64,000 nt of DNA, taken from NCBI GenBank assembly GCA_947627215.1, contig CANQVD010000010.1, positions 38,264 to 102,263 of the forward strand. Reading direction: 5' to 3'. The notes beneath the pieces are model-generated. The model had not been told where the DNA came from. It did no database searches and saw nothing but the letters and a program-made list of their open reading frames with translations. The translations under genes and the position numbers were made by a program. Source of the DNA: an uncultured Eisenbergiella sp. GTDB taxonomy: Bacteria > Bacillota > Clostridia > Lachnospirales > Lachnospiraceae. Shown here piece by piece: positions 58,250 through 64,000 of the stretch (within the stretch, counting starts at the first letter, position 1; the number at the start of each line of letters is the position of its first letter).

Positions 58250-60490
58250 TTATCCGGCCTGCCGTCCCTCCGCCATCTTCAGTTGGGCGGTCACCAGGCC
58301 GTAATAGATCCCTTTTTTCTCCAAAAGCTCGTTGTGCGTGCCGATCTCCGCGATCCGGTGCCGGTCGATGACCACCAGCCGGTCCGCGTTGCGCAGGGTG
58401 GAAAGCCGGTGCGCGATGGCGAACGTGGTCCTGCCCTTCACCAGCCGGTCCATGGCCTGCTGAATCAGGAATTCGCTTTCCGTATCCAGCGCCGAGGTGG
58501 CCTCGTCCAGGATCAGCAGCCGGGGATCGTTCAGGATCGCCCGTGCGATGGCGACGCGCTGCCGTTCGCCGCCGGACAGGCTGTAGCCGTGCTCGCCCAC
58601 ATAGGTATTGTAGCCGTCGGGCGTCTTGCAGATGAAATCGTGGGCGTTGGCCGCCTTGGCCGCCTGAATGACCTCCGCCATGGACGCGTCCTGTCTGGCA
58701 AAACGGATGTTGTCCAGAATGCTGCCGGAAAACAGGAACGTTTCCTGCAGCACGACGCCGATCTGGGAATGCAGGCTCTCCATTTTGATATCCCGGATGT
58801 CCACGCCGTCTACAGTGATCCTGCCCTGATCCACGTCATACAGGCGCATGATCAGGTTGATGAGCGTGGATTTCCCGGTGCCGGAGGCCCCCACCAGGCC
58901 GATCATCTCTCCCGGCTTCACCTGAAAGCTGATGTTTTCCAGCACGGGCTCATAGGTATGGTAGCCGAAGGACACGTTCTGAAAATCGAAGGCCCCCCGG
59001 ATGGGAAACGCCCGGCTGTCCTCCCGGTCCGCGATCTGCGGCGTCTCGTCCAGCACATCATAGATCCGGTTCAGGCTGGTGATCAACTGCATCACCGCCC
59101 GGGGTAGATGGGTCATCCAGCCCAGCGGCCCGAACAGATAACCGCAGTAGGTGATATACTGCACCAACTGTCCCAGCGTCATCCGCCCGTTCAGCACGTC
59201 GATGCCGCCGAAGTAAACGGCGATATAAGTCCCCGCCCCCATCAGAAACGTGAGGATCGGAAAGAAGATCGCCCAGAAGGTCTCGTTTTTCTGACTCAGC
59301 GCGGCGAATTCCTTTGTTTTTTTCTGGAAGCGCTGCGCCTCCCGCTCCTCCTTGCCGAAGGACTTCACCACGCGCATGCCGGAAATGATGTCCTGCAGGC
59401 TGCTGTGCAGATCGTCTGATTTCAGCCACTGCCGGTGGAAGATCGCATGGATGTGGTGCCAGAATGCCCTCGTGACCACGAACACGATGACCACGAACAC
59501 CAGGGAAAACAGCGTCATCTGCCAACTGATCATGAACATCATGACCAGCGAAACGATCATGGTGATCAGCGTAGAGAACATATCTCCGAACACCTCCTCC
59601 ATGAACGAGCGGATCTCCCTGGTATCCCGGGACACCCGGTTCATCAGCTCACCGGGCTTCCGGTTGTTGATGAAGGACAGCGACAGCGACTGGATCTTGT
59701 AGTACAGCTTTTTGCGCAGCGTCATGCTCAGGGACGCCCCCAGCTTCACGCAGTTCCAGTACCGGTACACCTCCAGCAGGATCCGCCCTACCAGCAGGAA
59801 AAAGGAAATTCCCACGAACAGGCACAGATCGCGCCAGGTCCCCGTCCCCGTCGCCAGCGCGTTATCGATAAAACGCTGCTGCACCATGGGGTTGACCATA
59901 TTCACGACGGCCACCAGCCCCATCAGAAAGGAAATCAGCAAAAGCTTCCCAACATATTCCCCGCAGAGCAGGAAAAATTTCCGGAACAGGTCTGCTTTTC
60001 CCTCGCAGTACGGACATTTGCTGGTCCCCGGCAGGGCCCGTCCGCACTTCTCACAGTATTTTTCATATTCCAGGCTCTTCACGCGCTCGGCGCTGCCCGG
60101 CTCCTGCCCCTGCTTCAGGGCATCGATGATCGCCTGTGCGCCTCTGACCGCGTAGGAGACCCGTATGATGTGCCGCATGGAAAACCGCGCCGCGCAGATC
60201 TCCTTTCCGTCCTTTTTCGTGACGGTGACGATCCCGCTGTTCACCTGATGCTCGCATTTGATCTTCGCGCACTCGTCGAGCCGGAAGGATGCGCTCAGCC
60301 GCGTCCCCTCCAGCACCGCGAAGCGCTTCTCCGTCACGGCCAGCCAGACCCCCGCGGCGTACGCCTCCCGCGCCAGCTTTTCCCCGCTGTCGAACTGCAG
60401 ATCGGCGGGAACGCAGTACCAGAGGGTTTCACCCTCTCCCAGCGCCAGCGCCGCCGTCTGTGCCTCGCTCAATGTATATAACAGTTTCAT
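58250..60490 (-). CDS. ABC exporter subunit with N-terminal extra domain and zinc ribbon
   Basis: 746 residues. Residues 1 to about 135 form a soluble beta-rich (PH-like) domain. A zinc ribbon follows (CEKCG ... CPYC, about 147-165), then a six-helix type-1 exporter membrane domain (about 175-475) and an ATPase: Walker A GLVGASGTGKSTLI, signature LSGGERQRVAIARA, Walker B LLILDEATSALD and His switch IAHRLSTL. All catalytic residues are intact. Normal half-transporters are 570-620 residues, so the first 170 are an addition. It is likely to pair with the 61235-63553 product as a heterodimer. The DUF1854 gene lies between them. The ATG at 60490 is used; a GTG at 60502 is possible. Confidence 0.9.
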   Translation of the reverse strand: MKLLYTLSEAQTAALALGEGETLWYCVPADLQFDSGEKLAREAYAAGVWLAVTEKRFAVLEGTRLSASFRLDECAKIKCEHQVNSGIVTVTKKDGKEICAARFSMRHIIRVSYAVRGAQAIIDALKQGQEPGSAERVKSLEYEKYCEKCGRALPGTSKCPYCEGKADLFRKFFLLCGEYVGKLLLISFLMGLVAVVNMVNPMVQQRFIDNALATGTGTWRDLCLFVGISFFLLVGRILLEVYRYWNCVKLGASLSMTLRKKLYYKIQSLSLSFINNRKPGELMNRVSRDTREIRSFMEEVFGDMFSTLITMIVSLVMMFMISWQMTLFSLVFVVIVFVVTRAFWHHIHAIFHRQWLKSDDLHSSLQDIISGMRVVKSFGKEEREAQRFQKKTKEFAALSQKNETFWAIFFPILTFLMGAGTYIAVYFGGIDVLNGRMTLGQLVQYITYCGYLFGPLGWMTHLPRAVMQLITSLNRIYDVLDETPQIADREDSRAFPIRGAFDFQNVSFGYHTYEPVLENISFQVKPGEMIGLVGASGTGKSTLINLIMRLYDVDQGRITVDGVDIRDIKMESLHSQIGVVLQETFLFSGSILDNIRFARQDASMAEVIQAAKAANAHDFICKTPDGYNTYVGEHGYSLSGGERQRVAIARAILNDPRLLILDEATSALDTESEFLIQQAMDRLVKGRTTFAIAHRLSTLRNADRLVVIDRHRIAEIGTHNELLEKKGIYYGLVTAQLKMAEGRQAG

Positions 60491-60604
60491 AAATCCGTTC
60501 ACTCCCTCGCGGGGGCGTCCCGCGCCGCCCGCAGACTGCCGTCCGTCCCGCCGGGGAAACCGTCTCCTTTCCGGAGCAGTCCCGCCCGCGGACGGAACAC
60601 TTTT

Positions 60605-61183
60605 TTAAATGAAGAGATCCAGCTTTTTGCGCTCCATCACGCTCAGCCGGTAAAAATCCGGGATCTCGTACCGGTTCCCGTCGATATCGGTCACCAGCAG
60701 CCGGGAATCGCTCAGATGGATCACCGCGTCGCCGCTCATCTGGGTGGTGAACCGGCAGGCACCGAAGGTGGTCACCACGTTCCAGTAGGCATAGCCGTAT
60801 TCATCCTTCACGTCCAGCACCTTCGTGATAGACGGCATGAAGTAGCGCAGCTTGATCTGTTCCCGGATCATCTCCTGCTGGTCCTTTTCCAGCCCGGAGA
60901 GCTTCTCGATGATGCCGATCTCCTTCGCCTTTTCGTCCGCCTCCCGGACGGAGATGAACTCCTCCGGCATGGTCAGCGGAAAGGTCAGGTAAATGCCCAC
61001 GCGGTCATATTCCTTCCCGTCGTATTTCAGGGAAACAAAGCCCCCGCCGGTCCTGGCGAAGACCGCGTTCTCTTTCGTCAGGAAGCGCATCTCCAAAAGC
61101 TCGTCGGATTCCTTTTTCAGCGCTTCCTCATCAAACTCATGCAGATCCAGAAGATCCGGCATGGTATTCTCTCTTTCAGCCAT
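60605..61183 (-). CDS. DUF1854 family protein
   Basis: 192 residues, soluble, no membrane segment. Landmarks are RYFMPSITKVLDVKDEYGYAYW, VVTTFGACRF and VIHLSDSRLLVTDIDGNRYEI, which match the DUF1854 family as I remember it. In other bacteria this family is found with ABC transporters and, in some proteobacteria, in cyanophycin gene neighbourhoods; no cyanophycin gene is here. It is encoded between the two ABC subunits and is probably a cytosolic accessory of the transporter. GAGGTGA lies before the ATG at 61183. Confidence 0.8.
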   Translation of the reverse strand: MAERENTMPDLLDLHEFDEEALKKESDELLEMRFLTKENAVFARTGGGFVSLKYDGKEYDRVGIYLTFPLTMPEEFISVREADEKAKEIGIIEKLSGLEKDQQEMIREQIKLRYFMPSITKVLDVKDEYGYAYWNVVTTFGACRFTTQMSGDAVIHLSDSRLLVTDIDGNRYEIPDFYRLSVMERKKLDLFI

Positions 61184-61234
61184 ATATGCTCACCTCATAT
61201 CAGAATTCAAGATTTCCGTTTGCAGGGCCGTCCC

Positions 61235-63553
61235 TTACTCGATTCCCCGCATCGCCAGCGCCTTGGTCTGCAGCTCGCTCAGCTTAAAATACGTTCCTTT
61301 TTTCGCCAGCAGCTCCTCATGGGTGCCCGTCTCCGTGATCCGCCCCTCGTCCAGCACGATCAGGTGCGTCGCGTTGCGCAGCGTGGACAGCCGGTGGGCG
61401 ATGGAAAGCACGGTACGTCCTTTTTCCAGCTTTTCCAGCGATCTCTGGATCGCCAGCTCCGTCTCCGTGTCCACGGCCGAGGTGGCTTCGTCCAGGATCA
61501 GGATCTTCGGGTCCGCCAGGATCGCGCGGGCGATGGAAATGCGCTGCTTTTCGCCGCCGGACAGCTCCCGGCTGGAGGAGCCCAGGATGGTGTCGTAGCC
61601 CTCCGGCATCCGGCAGATAAAATCGTGGGCGTTGGCCCCGATGGCGGCCCGTATGATCTCCTCCCTGCTGGCGTCCGGTCTGGCGTAGGCGATGTTTTCC
61701 GCCACCGTCCCCATGAAAATATAGGTTTCCTGTGACACCATGGCCACATTTTTGCGCAGCTCCCTGAAGCCGTACTGCCGGACATTGATCCCGTCCACCA
61801 GCACCTCGCCCTCCTGCGCGTCATACAGACGGGAGATCAGATTCACCAGCGTGGACTTGCCCGCGCCGGAACGCCCCACGATGCCGAACACCTCGCCCGG
61901 CTCCACCCGGAAGCTGACGTTTTTCAGGATCGGCTTGTGCGCTTCGTAGCCGAAGGTCACGTTTTTCAGCTCGATCCCGCCCTCCAGCCGTTCGGGCCGC
62001 ACCGGGTCGGGCGATTCCTTCACCTCCGGCACCGCGTCGATGATCTCAAACATGCGCTGGGCCGAATTCATGGCGTCGGTGTACCAGCGGATGATCCGGG
62101 ACATGAATTCCAGCGGTCCCTTCAACTGGCCCACATAGCCGGAAAACGTGATCAGAAGGCCCAGCTCGATATTGGCGCCGCTGATCATCATGGCGCCGCC
62201 CACCGCCCAGACGAGAAAGCTGATGGTGTCCTCCACCGAGCAGTACAGCGCGAAAAATTTGTTGTCATAGCGGGCCACGTCCAGCTCCGCCGTCCTGACC
62301 CGTCCGTTGTTTTTGGAAAAACGGGTCATCTCCTGTTCTTCCTGCCCGAAGGCCCTGACCACCCTGGCGCCGGTGAAATTCTCGTTCATCTGCCCGTTCA
62401 GACGCCGGTTGGCCCGGTGCCGCTTGCCGTAATAATGCCAGAGCTGGGGCATCATCCGATAGCTGATCACCACCAGAAGCGGCATCAGCACCACGGACAC
62501 CGCGGCCAGCAGCGGATCGAGATAAAACATGATGGCGAAGGTCGCCACGATGTTTCCTACATTGATAAAGAAATACGGAATGCCGTCGATGAAAAAGCTG
62601 GAGATCTCCTCCGCGTCGTCCGACACCCGCGTCATCAGGCCGCCGGTCTGCCGCTTGGAATAAAAGCTGATGGAAAGCCTCCCCATCGAGGCAAATACCT
62701 GGCTTTTCAGCTTCGCCACCACCTCCGGCGCGATCCTGGCCGTCAGAACGCCCTGCCAGATGCCCAGGGCCTGGATCAGGACCTTCGTGAGGATCATGGC
62801 CGCCGTCAGAAACGACAGCGCCAGCACGAACCGCCCCGCCGGAAGATGCATCGCCGCCAGGAACGCTTCGTTCCGGGCCAGCACCTGGTCGTACAGGACC
62901 GTGCCGCTCAAATACGGCCACACCAGATTCAGCAGCGCGGTCCCCAGATAACAGAGCATCATCGCCGCCAGGCTTTTTTTGTACGGGATAAAATAGGACA
63001 GCACCCGCAGCAGGATCGATTTCTTGTCCATACATTTAGGACAGACCTTCCGCTCCTGATCCGGATAGATCATGCCGCACTTGGGACAGCATTCCTTCCC
63101 CCGCTTCACGTCCAGATCCTCCGGCGTGATCTCCTCTTTTTTCTTTATCTTGTCAAATATGCGGCACAGGCGCAGAAAGGTCTCCATCCTGGTGTTGGAA
63201 AAATGGCACAGATTCTGTTCCACGCCGTCGATCTGCGCCATCAGCACGCCGGTGGCCACCTCCCGGATCACCTCCATCCGGCCGATCTGTCCCAGCTCAT
63301 AGATCCGCAGCGCAGGCTCCTGCGCACGGTCCAGATCCTCCTTCATCTGCCAGCCGCCGTAACCGCCGAAACGGTACTCTGCCTTTTCGACAAACGGATA
63401 GACCGCGACGAGCAGCTTCTCCTCCGTCAGCGCCAGCACGGAATCCGCAAAACGGTACTCCATATCAAGATCAGCGGCCGCCGCGAAAATGATATCATTC
63501 TCACCGATCCCGTACTTCCGGGCGGCCCTTCCAAAACTTTCCGGTACTTTCAT
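61235..63553 (-). CDS. ABC exporter subunit with N-terminal extra domain and zinc ribbon (partner of 58250-60490)
   Basis: 772 residues with the same order as its partner: a beta-rich N-terminal domain (about 10-165), a zinc ribbon (CCPKCGMIYPDQERKVCPKC), a six-helix exporter membrane domain and an ATPase with Walker A VGRSGAGKST, signature LSGGEKQRISIARA, Walker B LILDEATSAVD and His switch IAHRLSTL. Both sites look active. The ATG at 63553 has GGAGG four bases upstream; an in-frame ATG at 63571 is an alternative. It is the first structural gene after a leader peptide and an intrinsic terminator, so expression is probably attenuated. The substrate could be an antibiotic, peptide or lipid. 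Confidence 0.9.
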   Translation of the reverse strand: MKVPESFGRAARKYGIGENDIIFAAAADLDMEYRFADSVLALTEEKLLVAVYPFVEKAEYRFGGYGGWQMKEDLDRAQEPALRIYELGQIGRMEVIREVATGVLMAQIDGVEQNLCHFSNTRMETFLRLCRIFDKIKKKEEITPEDLDVKRGKECCPKCGMIYPDQERKVCPKCMDKKSILLRVLSYFIPYKKSLAAMMLCYLGTALLNLVWPYLSGTVLYDQVLARNEAFLAAMHLPAGRFVLALSFLTAAMILTKVLIQALGIWQGVLTARIAPEVVAKLKSQVFASMGRLSISFYSKRQTGGLMTRVSDDAEEISSFFIDGIPYFFINVGNIVATFAIMFYLDPLLAAVSVVLMPLLVVISYRMMPQLWHYYGKRHRANRRLNGQMNENFTGARVVRAFGQEEQEMTRFSKNNGRVRTAELDVARYDNKFFALYCSVEDTISFLVWAVGGAMMISGANIELGLLITFSGYVGQLKGPLEFMSRIIRWYTDAMNSAQRMFEIIDAVPEVKESPDPVRPERLEGGIELKNVTFGYEAHKPILKNVSFRVEPGEVFGIVGRSGAGKSTLVNLISRLYDAQEGEVLVDGINVRQYGFRELRKNVAMVSQETYIFMGTVAENIAYARPDASREEIIRAAIGANAHDFICRMPEGYDTILGSSSRELSGGEKQRISIARAILADPKILILDEATSAVDTETELAIQRSLEKLEKGRTVLSIAHRLSTLRNATHLIVLDEGRITETGTHEELLAKKGTYFKLSELQTKALAMRGIE

Positions 63554-63656
63554 AAAACCTCCGACCACCATATCCTCTTCCGCCGCCGCAGGCGGCAGCG
63601 GCAGGCACCCCTCCAGAGATATTTCCGGCCGTATCCGCTCATGCGGGCGGACACGC

Positions 63657-63689
63657 AAAAAAACGCCATGACTCCAAAGAGCCATGGCG
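63657..63689 (-). terminator. leader terminator (attenuator) before the ABC operon
   Basis: On the minus strand a hairpin with arms CGCCATG and CATGGCG plus an inner CTC/GAG pair and a CAAA-type loop is followed by seven T (63663-63657). It lies between the leader peptide and the first ABC gene, 104 bp before its start, so full termination would silence the operon. Confidence 0.85.
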
Positions 63690-63729
63690 CGAACGCACGC
63701 TTATACAAACATACCGTCTGCAGGCGAAC

Positions 63730-63813
63730 TCATCCAAAAACATCCCGGGAGACAATTTCTGTATTCCTGTTCTGTAAAACCTGATACCTGTTCTTTGCAG
63801 ACCTGAACATCAT
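63730..63813 (-). CDS. 27-residue leader peptide of the ABC operon
   Basis: A short frame too small for ordinary ORF calling: MMFRSAKNRYQV, then LQNRNTEIVSRDVFG, stop TGA. AAAGGAGG sits exactly 7 nt before the first ATG, a stronger site than most genes in the window have. It lies between the promoter (63870-63898) and the leader terminator (63657-63689). Rich in Arg and Asn codons. This is the expected layout for ribosome-mediated transcription attenuation, as in the BmrB leader before bmrCD in Bacillus subtilis, where ribosome stalling by an antibiotic prevents terminator formation. Confidence 0.7.
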   Translation of the reverse strand: MMFRSAKNRYQVLQNRNTEIVSRDVFG

Positions 63814-63869
63814 TTCATTGCCTCCTTTCCTTTTTATTGTTCTTGCTTGCGATAGATCAGTCTTTAACC

Positions 63870-63898
63870 ACTATAAACGGAAATATCCGATATGTCAA
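63870..63898 (-). promoter_or_regulatory. promoter of the ABC/DUF1854 operon
   Basis: On the minus strand a perfect TTGACA (63898-63893), 17 bp, TATAGT (63875-63870). The leader to the terminator is about 200 nt. Further upstream (63899-64000) I see only AT-rich sequence and no gene. Confidence 0.82.
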
Positions 63899-64000
63899 CC
63901 GGTTTTTTGATTTTTTTCTCCGGGGGTGAAGTGAAAAGTTTATTTCCACTTTGAAAGGGAGGAAGTTGATTTTAGTCTTTCACTCATTTCCTCTTCCCAA

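Noticed and set aside
61937..63784. A 615-codon plus-strand open frame opposite the ABC exporter gene
   Set aside because: Antisense shadow; composition (His, Gln, Arg) and lack of any motif contrast with the intact ABC subunit on the other strand.

Overview
The window looks like chromosomal DNA from a fairly GC-rich gut or host-associated member of the Lachnospiraceae (Clostridia, Bacillota). The reasons are AGGAGG-type ribosome binding sites before almost every gene, sigma-A promoters with 16-18 bp spacers, Rho-independent terminators, LplB/LplC/YesN-type sugar uptake genes, CpsB-type PHP phosphatase and BY-kinase genes, and LicD and LCP proteins. The species cannot be named from the sequence. 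No rRNA, tRNA, CRISPR array, IS element or replication origin was seen. The polysaccharide locus (about 33.6-47 kb) is visibly more AT-rich than its surroundings, which suggests transfer.

Layout. 0.1-9 kb: housekeeping and accessory genes (SDR reductase, GNAT, cyclophilin, a macro-domain/HTH fusion, a vWA protein, a SIS sugar-phosphate protein next to a dead D,D-carboxypeptidase fragment, PilZ, an ArAE exporter, a CaCA antiporter). 9.2-27.5 kb: a glycan-catabolic island with two divergent arms around an AraC/YesN membrane regulator. The minus arm is RpiB-like isomerase, two ABC permeases, lipoprotein and GH78 rhamnosidase. The plus arm is tandem-FAH protein, GH35/42-like glycosidase, alpha/beta hydrolase, a putative TIM-barrel glycosidase, a NanA-like aldolase and an SGNH esterase. 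27.6-31.2 kb: ECF sigma factor, membrane protein and ABC-2 transporter. 31.5-33.4 kb: an ATPase/PD-(D/E)XK nuclease pair behind helically phased T-tracts.

33.6-49.4 kb: a surface-polysaccharide operon read right to left: CpsB, Wzz/BY-kinase, NTP transferase, YvcK/CofD-HAD fusion, GT2, LicD, epimerase, TagD-like, HMGL-like aldolase, COG5610 HAD, Wzx, and a Wzy polymerase fused in frame to an LCP ligase. Just upstream lies a tyrosine recombinase gene enclosed by two inverted copies of a 27-bp palindromic site. Inside that 1.6-kb segment is a strong promoter that now points away from the polysaccharide operon. This is a candidate self-inverting phase switch and the most interesting feature of the window.

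51.3-58 kb: SLC13-type permease, SASA-type esterase with a minisatellite at its 5' end, OFA-family MFS transporter, AlbA_2 regulator, a nuclease-like protein and a small XRE regulator. 58.2-64 kb: two ABC exporter subunits (each with an N-terminal extra domain and zinc ribbon) around a DUF1854 gene. The operon is preceded by a clear promoter, a 27-codon leader peptide and an intrinsic terminator, which is the layout of ribosome-mediated attenuation.
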